64,000 bases of DNA from Carnegiea gigantea (lineage: Eukaryota > Streptophyta > Magnoliopsida > Caryophyllales > Cactaceae). The position numbers and the translations under genes were made by a program. Below the pieces are notes generated by a model, which made no database searches, was not told where the DNA came from, and was given only the letters and a program-made list of their open reading frames with translations. Location: positions 42,571 to 106,570 of the forward strand of contig JAKOGI010002480.1 in the NCBI GenBank assembly GCA_029747015.1, read 5' to 3'. Below, one piece after another: positions 36,445-47,314 of this stretch (position 1 is the stretch's first letter; each line of letters opens with the position of its first letter).

Positions 36445-38593
36445 TCATTTAGAAAGTGGGATGGCTTGAAGTGGCTGAACTTTTGCCAATGTAATCCCAA
36501 ATTTTTCTTCCATATCTACATCTTCTGGATTTAATCCATGATCAAGCTTCCAATTGAACGAATGAAGAAAAGTAGCCAACATTAGATGTAACATTCTATA
36601 AGCTAGTGGCATTCCGGGACATATCCTTCTTCCTGTTCCAAAGGGCATGAGCTCGAAATCCCGGCCTTTAATATCAATTTCGCTTTCCAAGAACCTTTCG
36701 GGTGTGAACGATTCAGAATCTAGCCAAACATTTGGATCTCGCCCTATAGACCATACGTTTACCCATACTTGTGCATTTTTGGGCACCCAATAGCCACATA
36801 ATTCTACATTCGTCATGGCCTTATGGGGTAACAAAAAAGGGACAACAGGATGCAATCTCATTGTCTCTTTCATTATCGCTTGAATGTAAGGTAATTTCGA
36901 GATATCTGATTCTTGTATTGATCTTGATTGACCCTTGCCTAGAAGTTGTTCCATTTCGGCTTGTGCCTTTGCCATCTTTTCTGGATGGCGTAGTAGTTCT
37001 GTCAAAGCCCATTCTATTGTGTTGGAGGTCGTATCCGTCCCCGCAACAAATAAAGCCTGATATTCATTACAGCAGAAAAATAATTAAGAAACAACGTATT
37101 TTTGTTGTTTTTCCAGCCTACTATTAAATTAAAATTAAATCAAACACGAAAGTTCCATCAAGACCCATTCCATTTTTCATAAACATATAATAATTTTCAG
37201 CTCGCTTCCAAAGTGAGGATCGTTTTTGCTTGTTTTGGTAATGGGTGATCCGCAGTCTATCTTGCCTGCTATACTATCATTTGAACTTTTCCTATATGCC
37301 CTCCAGGTGTTTGTTATAATGCGTCATTGAAATTCTGCCCCTAATTAAGCTTGATGAGATCATTACCGTAGGTTCTAATTGCAATACAAATCGATCACCC
37401 ACATATTAAATCCAAACAACAATCATAGCAACACCACATCTAGTGTGGGTTCTGCTTTCGCAGGATCTGAGGAGGCAACCAACCTTACTTTTACCGACAT
37501 TTCTGCCATAAACTAATTCCAGAAGACCCACAAAACAGGAATTTGTGAAAAACATTTTATAAAAGAAGGATTTTGTGAAAATATTTTTATGAAAAAAGGA
37601 CAAAATTAAGGACAAGTAGTAGAGAATAAACTAATAAATACCAAATTAGACTTAATTGCTGCTAAGCAGTTGTTTATTAAAAAAAATGCATAGGAAACTT
37701 AGCCAAAGGGGTATCATGGTGGTTACTATGAGCATGTGTCTGACATCGTCTAGGGTCAACTCATATTGCTTCACGAGACTGAGTAGGGTGTCCAGAACAT
37801 CGTCCTTTGAACCGATGTGATCCCTTAATCTTGCATCGATGATCTTGTCGAAAACTTCGAGCATTTTTCTAAAAGAAGTACTTACTCTTCTCCTCACTCC
37901 TTGCAAATCCAAGGCCTTAACCAATGGGAAGAAATCCGATACGTTTGGCCGTCCAATCTCTTCCATTATATGCCAAGCAAGATCCTTGAACTCCTGCGAA
38001 CCTGAAGAATCATACGCAGACAAATTCATCGAAAAAAACGTGTTCGATAACAAGTTAAGTGCGGTTGTGAACGCGGCCTTGCCAATGTCAACGGCCAGAC
38101 CCTTTTCACAACAATCTTTTACAAACTCTACCAGCTCGTTCACTTTTTCCTTCCTAAGGCCCTGGCTTGCATCCAACCGTTGGTTGGTGAATAGCTGGAT
38201 GGCTGAGATCTTCCTGATCTCCCGCCATTTGGGACATACAGGGAGCCACGCCATTGAGAACTTGGCATGGTCTACAGCCCAAGCAGAGTCCGGGATTTGC
38301 CTAGAGGCAAAGTCTATGTCGTGTTTTAGGAACATTTCCTTGGCTACATCCGGAGATGATATGACTATCGTGGTGATGCTCCCAAGCCTGAGGGTCATCA
38401 AGGGTCCATAAGTCTTGGAGAGGTCGGCCACAGAGCGGTGTGGCTTGGAGCCGAGGAGGTGGATGTTGCCTATGATTGGCCATGGCTTTGGTCCTGGAGG
38501 AAGCTTGGTTTTAGGGGAGTTTTTGAGCAAGTAACGAAGGATGAAAATGAGGATTAAGGGGATGAGCAAAATTGATATGGAGTAACATTCCAT
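36445..38593 (-). CDS. Cytochrome P450, CYP76-like, intact (B2)
   Basis: Exon 1 is 38593-37727 and exon 2 is 37056-36445, with a 670-bp phase-0 intron. The product is 492 residues: membrane helix at about 5-23, PPGP hinge at 32-35, I-helix AGTDTT at 294-299, ExxR at 353-356, PERF at 408-411, heme Cys435. An ER-bound monooxygenase is expected; the substrate is unknown. I chose the ATG at 38593 because it is shared with B1 and B3; an extra in-frame ATG six codons upstream exists only here, through a point change. Odd points: the donor is GTAACC (B3 has GTAAGC); residues 360-361 in SRS5 are VV (AG in B3); a SINE tail sits upstream of the TATA-like box; the intron holds a SINE-like piece. Confidence 0.92.
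37415..37498 (-). mobile_element. SINE-like 3' region in the B2 intron
   Basis: Minus-strand reading gives a CTCAGATCC...GCGAAAGC motif followed by GTTGTT at its end, like the 3' part of plant tRNA-derived SINEs that end in TTG repeats. B3 has the same at 48285-48364, so it predates the B duplication. It lies in the same sense as the P450. Confidence 0.45.
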
Positions 38594-38656
38594 TGTTGGA
38601 GCTTGTAGCATAAGGTTTTCTTGGCCTCGTCTTTTTGCAATGTATTCGGAGCAAAT

Positions 38657-38663
38657 GTTTATA
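38657..38663 (-). promoter_or_regulatory. TATA-like box of B2
   Basis: TATAAAC on the minus strand, 64-70 bases upstream of the ATG; conserved in B1 and B3. Confidence 0.5.
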
Positions 38664-38689
38664 TTATGAAGTGAGGTGTTTATGCTTCA

Positions 38690-38741
38690 TCCAGACCCCG
38701 CGAAAGCGGGACCCATACTGAGAGTAGTAGTTATTGTTGTT
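38690..38741 (+). mobile_element. 5'-truncated SINE tail in the B2 promoter
   Basis: A 52-bp insert containing ACCCCGCGAAAGCGGGACCC and ending in TTATTGTTGTT. It is bordered by a perfect 17-bp duplication, GAGGTGTTTATGCTTCA (38673-38689 and 38742-38758). B1 and B3 have the single-copy, uninterrupted site at the same place. Long target duplication and TTG-rich tail fit a truncated tRNA-derived SINE. It moves sequences upstream of the TATA-like box 69 bp further away in B2. Confidence 0.75.
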
Positions 38742-38758
38742 GAGGTGTTTATGCTTCA

Positions 38759-39600
38759 CTCATAAATTATAAACTCCTTGCATTCCATGTTGATAGTCAA
38801 ATTTTAGGTGATATGTGAAAATGAATACTAAATGGGTTTACATTGTTAAAATGAATTTTCAATTAATAAAAACAATGTTATGTTCTTAGAAAAGTATATT
38901 TTGATAATAATATCTTTTTAGTCTTGCATTCTTTATTTCAGTGGAATCAAGTTATTGTTGGTTCAATAAAGAATAATAATCACATATTTTTTTCTATTTA
39001 TAAAACTTAAATATGAGGCTTTATTTAAAAAAAATAAATATCAAACCAGTTAAATCAATATATATTAATATATTTTAATAATAATTTAAGCAGAGATATT
39101 TTCGATAATGATTACAAAACTAGGTGTGGAGGGTAACATGGAAAGTAGGCCACTTACAATTAAGGCTCTGTCACGTTAATGACGCGATCAATAGTATATT
39201 AGTGGTATTGAATTATTATAGTATCCCCATTAAATTGGAGGATATTAAAACTTTTAATTTTAAGGGAGAGGGGAAAAAAAAGTGCGGATGAGAGAGAGAG
39301 AAGACTGAGACAGGCTAGAGAGCGAGATGTTTATGTATCCAGTAACCTAGCACAAGTACCTAGTTATCTAGCACAACCTTTTTTTCTTCCACAAATTATT
39401 AAGTGCGATCATTTGTATTAAAATTTTGTATAAATTGAATCTATTGACAATGAGTGAAGTAATTATGAATTTATAGATCTATTTTTTTGTTAGAAAATAT
39501 TGATTGGTAAATGGATGAAATTGGTTGAGATTTGTAAAAGTTGACTGAAGTAGGTTGAAGTTGTATTTTTTTATTGAATTGAATTGAAGTGGGTTAAAGT
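38759..39600. other. B2 upstream region
   Basis: AT-rich, aligns with B1 and B3 upstream regions, with a purine run near 39265-39310. No gene. Confidence 0.5.
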
Positions 39601-41430
39601 TGATCTTGGTAGCGGTAAGACAAAATCACTCAAATGCGACAAGCATCCAATCATATTATATATCACGGGTGTTATGGGATGGAAATGTGGTTCACAACCT
39701 TTTTGATGCAGCCATTTTATTGTAGACGGTCACATTTCGAATCCATACCTGCCCTCACCCCCCAAAACATGCTTTGACTGCAGATCATCTAGTAGAATTA
39801 CTCTATGACTTATATGACGTAGCAAACTATATAGAAGTAACCTTCATTTATCTTCCTAACCTACAAATCATGTAATGTGAGGTTGCACTATTGAATGTGA
39901 TTTGCCAATGATATAATGGCACTTCCCAATGATCCGTAATTGCTTGTTTTTTTCTCTAGAATCCTTGATTTTTCATATATGTGGAGTTGAATTATTGTTA
40001 ACCAATAAGGGTTAAAACTCTCACATTATATATTTTCTACGCTAGCAAGACTTGCATTTGAGACCCTATTAAAAAGAGTAAGTATTAGAGTACGTACTTG
40101 AACCAACCTATGTCGGTTAATCATATTAATGTGGCCTACTACTCTTGATTTGATCTCGTGGTTTTCTTGGTGCTTTGTATATAGAAACTATTTTTAAATT
40201 GTACTGGCACTAACTATAGGCTCCTTTAACTAGTAACCACTTGTTTAGGGGGGAGTGGGCTTTTTTTATTTTTTACGAAGGTAAATTTTAAACAGAAATG
40301 TTAGATACCTATTTTCACAAGAGTACGCCCAACTACATCATCAAAAATAATTTGCTAAAGAATTGGAGAAAAATAACAATATGATGAGAAGAAATCTATG
40401 ATCGAATGTCCGAATTTTGATAGCCAATCTATTGATATATTTGCCTGTCGAAAAATGTGTTTGATAGTAGCTAGCATGTCTTGATTTAACCATGTTTGGA
40501 CGTCTTTGATGGTATAGAAAACTTGCCATGGAACTTGAATATTGCTTCTCAGTGCTTGGATTACCATAAGATTATCACCTTTAATAATAATTTTGTTGAA
40601 CCCTGCTTGAAAAGCTATGTTAACTCCATCTATTAATGTTCTTGCTTCTACCATCAGAATTGATGTATCTACGTAATTTGCTACTCCTGCTTTGATTAAT
40701 TTGCCCGTTCAATCTCATATAATAGAGCTGCCTGCTAAAAACTAGTTGAGTGACCCATCAAAGTTGATCTTGATGAATCCCGGTTGAGGAGAGTGCAACG
40801 TCACGAAATGGTTGTAGGTGGAAAGGGGAGAGGGAGACCCCTTGAAGTAATCATCAACCGATATACAAGATAATTGGATTCACCATTCAGCATAAGCTTT
40901 TCTTCTACCTATTAAGCAAGTTTCAAAGGTTGAAAATCTCAATTCTAAAAACAGCATTATTCGTACATTTTCAGATACTCCAGCGGAGGGGAGCAATCTT
41001 CTAGAGTTTCTTTGAATTGCTTGATAATTTAACCTTTTCAAGACACTGATAAATATCCTGGTTTTCATCAAGAAACAGTGTTAAGTGGAATCCAGCTATA
41101 TTTCCCTGCACATTTCCATACTTTTTTAACCATGATTATAGCTTTTAGAGGTAATCAATTTGCTTTTTTGACTTGTGATACCTTGAGTGGTATATAGAAA
41201 TGATTTGTCATGATAAAGACTTAAAATATTGCCTAGCTAAGAAAAAAAGTGAAAACTATGGTGAAGATTTTGCAATAATTAACTTCAAGGACAGTGACTC
41301 TAAATTGGGTGGGACTTCGGGAATTGGAAATATGAAGGAGTGAGTAGAAACCGGTAGAAAGTGGAAGGAGTTTGTCAGAGTTATAACTTTTTTGGAGTTA
41401 TAAGGAGCAGGGTGAAGTGGTGAGGAGTTG
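39601..41430 (-). repeat. R block copy R2
   Basis: Third copy of the duplicated spacer. Its right end continues into the C2 3' flank through the empty site of the solo LTR found in R1/C1 (GGAGTTGGATAGAATGAG near 41425). Confidence 0.7.
40395..40789 (-). pseudogene. RNase H-like domain relic, R2
   Basis: The most continuous C-terminal half: VEARTLIDGVNIAFQAGFNK, then KGDNLMVIQAL (EGDN with E changed to K), VPWQ, and IDWLSKFGHSI, in one 99-residue frame (40654-40355). The N-terminal strand is present but out of frame. Confidence 0.65.
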
Positions 41431-42178
41431 GATAGAATGAGATTTTTTGGAAATCCACTCCTCATAGAAAAGCCTTTTTAATCTCCGGGTATTTTGGGCC
41501 AATCATGCCCTTAAACAGCAATTATTTTTTTTTTTTCTGTTGATTTTAAGACCTCGTTGGCTTCAAACGTAAGTTGATGGTTGCGATAAGTGAATATTAA
41601 AAATTAATTATTGGACTCTGCTGATTAAAAGCCACAACAAAGGGGAAAAAAAAAATGTTTCATAACCAATATATTTAGTGTTTTTAGGAGCATGTGTTGT
41701 CATGTACTGTATATATACACACATATATATACACAGATATATTTTTCTAGGTGTATTCAATTGTCATATATATTATTTTAATATATTTTTATTGATATGA
41801 CTTTGGGAAACATGTGCTATCATGATATAACCAATTCGTCATACTCAACTCATCACTCTGTTCTGGGCCCAAAATTTCTACACCGAAGTCCTTTTCTTTT
41901 GGTGGAGACAGGATATTTAAATAATTGAATAATATATTTTTTTCCCATTATTGAATAATATGTTCATTGACAATTGGAACATCCAACTTTAAAATTCAAA
42001 AGACACTGTAAATTATTATATTATCCCTTAACAAACTAATAAGAAAAAAGTTCTCAAAATTATAAAACTATTAGGTGCAAACTATATACATGAAGTATAT
42101 GGCCCTGTAATTTAGCAATCTAATAGCAAGCAAGCTTTAGTTTTCAAGTGGCGTACATATGAAGCACTCAAGCCAACC
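41431..42178. other. 3' flank of C2
   Basis: AT-rich, with TA/CA microsatellite near 41708-41742. Aligns with the C1 and C3 flanks. No gene. Confidence 0.5.
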
Positions 42179-43531
42179 TCATCTAGGGAGTGAGATGGCT
42201 TGAAGTGACTGAATGAAGAAGAGTTGCAAACATTGGATGCACCATCCTAGGGGCTAGCGGCATCCCAGGACACATCCTTCTTCCTGTTCCGAAGGGCATG
42301 AGCTCGAAATTTCGGCCTTTGAGATCAATTTCACCATCCAAAAACCTTTATGGCACAAATAATTTAGGGTTTGCCCAAACACTTGGATCTCGGAAGATGG
42401 GCCATACATTCACCCATACTTGTGCTTTTTTTTTTTGGCACATGATAGCCACATAGTTGTACATCGCTCTCGGTCTTATGTGGTACCAAAAAGGGGGCTA
42501 ATGGATGCAATCTCCATGTTTCTTTCACTATTGCTTGAGTGTAAGGTAAATTTGAGATATCATATTCTTTGATTGACCTTGCTTGACTTAGGACTTGACC
42601 GATTTCAGCTGGTGCTTGCGTTATCTTTTCCGAATGACGTAGTAATTCAGTCATTGCCCATTCCAGTGTAATGGCAGTTGTATCGGTGCCGCTGTGAACA
42701 AGTCCTGATGCCAATTCAAGGAGCACAGTCGAGAAACAAAGAAAGCTTCATTAAACATGACCAAATTTGCTTTAGAAAAATTAACCTTGAAAACAATAAG
42801 ATTTTCACCATATTGTTCTCTCATAGTAAGTGATTCTATTGACATTGGATTACATTATTTTTGCCTAATCATCATATCTTGTAGTATCTTGTGTATCTTT
42901 AATCGAACCTAAACCCTCACCTACGTCGTTGAAGATATATGGTGCAATCCATGTGGGTAATTGGAAGGCTTGTAATCTAGATAAGTCCTATAATATGCTC
43001 TGTACCCCCTTGCAGACTGAATTTTGTTTGTATAGTGATAGATTAGAACAGATTATTGACTGTTCCATAGTACCTTCAAGGATATTCATAATTTGTATGA
43101 TTCAGAACTTATGTTAGAGGCAAATGGTGCCCCTATCAGGCACAAGAGAAGGGTTTGAAAGTGAGTCTGAGCCTCCCCGCACACCCCCCTCTTGTCACAT
43201 CTTTGGTTATGATATTTGTAACTCGAATGCTTATAATGGGTCCACTCTCTCTCCCTCTTGCTTGGCCTGCTTTCATTTGTCTTTTCATGTATGCCCTCTA
43301 GGTGTTTGTTATCATGCCTTAATGAAATCCTCTATTTTTCATGGGTCATACTTAGCTTCAGATTGCCATTGCTCGCGTAAATGTGAACAAAGAAGACTTA
43401 ACTGCTGCTATACAATTGCAAGACTTAGGTGGGAAAACAAACTTTACCAGCAGCAAGTGTTTGACATCATCAAGTGTGAGCTGATCTTCCTTGACAAGCT
43501 TGAGTAGAGTTCCTAGAACATCTTCATTTGC
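42179..43531 (-). pseudogene. Lineage-C P450 pseudogene C2
   Basis: The exon 2 remnant spans 42704-42179 and the exon 1 remnant 43531-43448 (last about 28 codons). Exon 2 has lost about 100 bp between the end of the heme-binding L-helix region (LLHSF) and the C terminus, a deletion shared with C3 but not C1. A T-run expansion near 42427-42436 and small deletions near 42690 shift the frame. The heme loop with its cysteine is still readable. Most of exon 1 is missing. Confidence 0.85.
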
Positions 43532-44989
43532 TGTTTTTCTGTTCTTATATTGGAGTGCCTCGTTAGTCATTTCATACTGAGTAATGGTTTTCTGTTAGAA
43601 TCAACTCGGCCTGAAGAATTATTACATAAAAATATGCAGGTGATGCTTGATCCTTAATTTACTAAACTTAAGTTATTGTTGACTCGTGAAAACGCAGAAC
43701 TCTTACATCATGAATGCAGAACAAGATGTTTCAAGTTCGAACATTAGCAGTCTTCATATTGATTTATGATGCGAGATAAGGAGTTGATCTTTGCAGCATT
43801 CACACCTAAAGTCTAAGAGAACCCATAACTTTTACTCAATAACTCCCTATGTCAGAATGTGGGCTTCGTGTTGATGAAACGAGCAATAATGCTATATATA
43901 CTGTCAAGCCATTTACACTCTTGAATCCTGAGTCACCACAATATATTTGCAAATTATCACATATTCTCAAATGTTATAATATCTGTCTCCTTTGTCTCTG
44001 CGTATGTTTATTACATGGAAGATTGAGTTCTCATGCGTGTTAATTTATATGGATTCTAAAAGTATATGCTTCAAAAGTAGACTTGATATCTGAGTTGACC
44101 CGAACCGAACCATGCCCCACCTGAAATTTTCTACAAAGCTGCTTATTTTTGCATAACAATCGCATTTGACCAAAAATCGGTCAATCCGAACCAAAGTTCA
44201 CCCAACCCAAACCGACTTGACCCGAAATGCCACTTAATTCGAAATATGACCCAGCACAAACTTAACCTGACCCGTATCCAGACCGAATGACTCATTTCCC
44301 AAGTCTAATTGTCATACATTTTAATATATTACATTACCAAAAGTTCACGTGTTACTCACCAAAGATGCCTATAACGGTTCCGTTTTAAAAGTGCCAAAGT
44401 TAGCATGGAAGGAAAAGTGGAAAGCCACCCCCCATATCAGCAACAAAGAAAGCACATCCGATGGATTTCTGCGTGTTTTTTAGTTCAAAATGGATGAATT
44501 GGTTGTACGCTTTGAAGTGGGCATCCAATGGATTTCGACCTCTCAAGTATAGTTTTTCATCCAAGAAGAAGATCTCACTCAAAAATACTATGCTACATCA
44601 GCAAATCAATCTTTAAAAGAAAAGTATGCCAAATTTGTTGATCTCTTCTCCATATTGTATGCAGAAATAGCGATCGTGGGAAGACCACTGAAATTGAGCA
44701 TTGTAAGTATTTCGGATTTTTTTAATTAATTACCAGCCCACTGAAAGTTGAGACCATGATACAGTAATTTGGTTTTTTTCTGAATGTCATGTCTATCATA
44801 TATAAATTTGTTCTCTTCCCCAATGCCCATAAGGTGTTTGTTAAAATGTCCCAATGAAATTTTCTCCCTACACTCTTCAAATTACCATTACCCCACAAAA
44901 TGTATTCAATCAAACAAGAATTACTGCTAAGCAGTTGCAAAAGTAACCCAAATTAAAATGAGCTGAACAATTATACATGACATACTTAC
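43532..44989. other. Spacer and intron remnant of A3 with internal deletions
   Basis: Bases 43532-44040 match the C-to-A spacer with two internal deletions. 44080-44315 is a left-truncated hAT-like element. At about 44458-44470 the A exon 2 and part of the intron are gone; the sequence jumps from the 3' flank into mid-intron. The rest of the A intron (to 44989) follows. Confidence 0.65.
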
Positions 44990-45859
44990 CGCTAGCATAT
45001 GTTTGACATCATGAAGGCTTAATTCATCTTCCTTGACTAGGTTAAGCAGAGTGCCCAAAACATCATCTTTGGTGCCCATTTGATCTCTCAGTCTTTCATC
45101 AATTATTTTCTCAAAAACTCCTAGTATTTTGCAAAAATATCCACAAGCCCTTTCCTCGCCCCTTGCAAATCCAAGGGCCTAAGCAATGGGGAAAAATCCG
45201 AGACATTAGGCCTCGCACCCTCTTCCATCATATGCCAAACAAGATCCTTAAAGTCCGTGAATCTATAGAGTCATATGAAGACAGGTCAATTGAAAAAAAT
45301 GTGTTGGATAATAAGTTAAGTGAGGTTGTGAACGCAGCCTTGCCAATATCAATGGCAAGGCCTTTTTCACAACAACCCTTTGCAAACTTAACAAGCTCAT
45401 CGACTTTCTTCTTCCTGAGTCCCTGGCTGGCAACCAATCGCTGGTTGGTGAATAACTGAATGGCCGAGATCTTCCTAAGGTGTCTCCATTTAGGACACTG
45501 GGAGCCAAACCATGGATGACTCAATATGGCCTAGTATCCGAATGGCATCTGGGACATGCCTAGATGCGAAGGCTAAGTCATGCTAGAAAAACACTTCTTT
45601 GGCTACATTCGGGGATGATATAACTATGGTGGTGATGCTCCCGAGCCTGAGGCTCAACAAAGGTCCATAAGTCTTGGAGAGGTTCGCCACAGAGCGCTGG
45701 GGCTTTGAGCCAAGGAGGTGGATGTTGCCTATGATTGGCCATGGTTTTTGGTCCTGGGGGCAGCTTGGCTCTTTTACTATAAGAGTTTTTGAAGAATTGA
45801 TGAAGGATGGAGATGATGATTGGGAGTAGTATTATTGATGAGATGGTGTAATCTCCCAT
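44990..45859 (-). pseudogene. Lineage-A P450 pseudogene A3, exon 1 only
   Basis: Exon 1 with an intact donor (GTAAGT) but no exon 2. It shares the extra A after PGPK with A2 and the 2-bp deletion at VCPKW with A1 and A2. Additional small losses lie near 45150 and 45250. No heme-binding domain. Confidence 0.88.
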
Positions 45860-46861
45860 TGTTGTTGATGGGTTTTCTTTTGGCCTTTTCTTCTGGCAAT
45901 ATCTTGAGAGGATTTTTTTTTTTTTTGGGGGGAGTTGAAAAAAAAAACTAATATCTTGAGAGGAGATACTTACATTTTGATGGAGCTTTTACTGAAATGA
46001 TTTGATAATGAAAAGTACAGCATATGGTAAGATAGCATGGGAGGGAGGTTTGAAATTTATTTAAGATACGACTAATAGTTCTTTAATTTTATGACGTTGG
46101 TGGTCCTTTAAAAATGAAAAATAGACTTCAGATTTTTTCTTCTTTTTTGGATAATTAAGTCAGTCTATATATCTATCTACGAAGGTAGCTAAAAATGTAA
46201 GGAACTGGTAACAAGAACGATATGAGATAAGCCTTATATGAAAAAGATGAGAAACCTTATATTTGCGTGAACTTGGTTCTTGAATGAGCACTCAACTTCA
46301 TTAAGAAATAAACCATTTATTATTTAACTTATTTTCAAGTGATATTCCTTGCAAGTCATATTTCATTTTATCTAGCCATTGAGGTATTAGCTTGGTAGTT
46401 ATGACTAAGGTTCTCGATATATTAGGTTCCATCTTTGATTTCTTCATCTGCCGTTATATTAAAATTGTACTATACTATCCTTTATAACTCCGTCAAACCA
46501 AAAAAAAAGTCATTTTATCTTTTTGGAGGAGATACAGCTACGAAATGGGTCAGGTTGGGTCGACCTATTTAATAACCGCGTTAATTTCGTGTTGACTTTG
46601 AAAATAGCTTAGATTTGCCTAAAATTGAAAAATGACGTATTCTCATGCTAAATAGTCAAATCGTGTCGACTCCAGGTCGAAGTAAGTTGGGGTCGGGTCA
46701 GGTTTGTACTTCCCTCAATGTTATTGTGTCGGGTTCATGTAGTGTTATCATATCGGATCAGACTTTCCTAACTTTAGAAGGAGGTAGTATAATCACAGAA
46801 ACAATATTTGGTTGTGATTCATTTCTGGTATTTTCATAGGCTAGAATAAATTAGAATCTAA
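45860..46861. other. Spacer between A3 and B3
   Basis: Close copy of 34973-35979, with the same GGGTCAGGTTGGG-type motifs near 46545. No gene. Confidence 0.55.
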
Positions 46862-47251
46862 GGCTCCGTTGGACCTTAGAAAATTTAATGAAAAGAAAAA
46901 AAATTTGGGAAAGTTACCTTTTTTGTGTGTATTTGGTTTGGAGAAAATCACAAAGAAAAAAATATGGAGGAAAGCTAGGTAGAAAAATTGTCAGAAATAA
47001 GCAATAAAATTTTTCTCGTAAAATTGTGAGGAAAGTTTGAGGTAAATTCTCAACCTCCTACAACCTCACATTACTTAGATAACATCAATTCAAGTAGTTC
47101 ATCAACATTCAAATTTCTCATCTGAATTTTTGTATTTTTCGCTCGATCCAAATAAGAGAAAAAAAAATCATTTTCTCACTACATCTTTTTCTTCATATTT
47201 TTTTCCTACAACTTTTCTTTCCATCAAATTTTCTAAGAACTAAACGGAGCC
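46862..47251. mobile_element. MITE-like element downstream of B3
   Basis: Copy of 35980-36381 with better ends: GGCTCCGTTGGACC on the left and, inverted, GGCTCCGTTTAG on the right. It lies about 63 bp after the B3 stop codon. Confidence 0.65.
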
Positions 47252-47314
47252 ATCATTACAATAAATAACAAAGTAAAATCCAATAAAACAATGATGGCAA
47301 CTCTACTATGAAAC

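Noticed and set aside
37839..38411. 190-residue plus-strand frame, repeated at 48706-49278 and in part at 8401-8772
   Set aside because: It lies antisense to the B exon 1 coding sequence and is kept only because the P450 reading frame is conserved.
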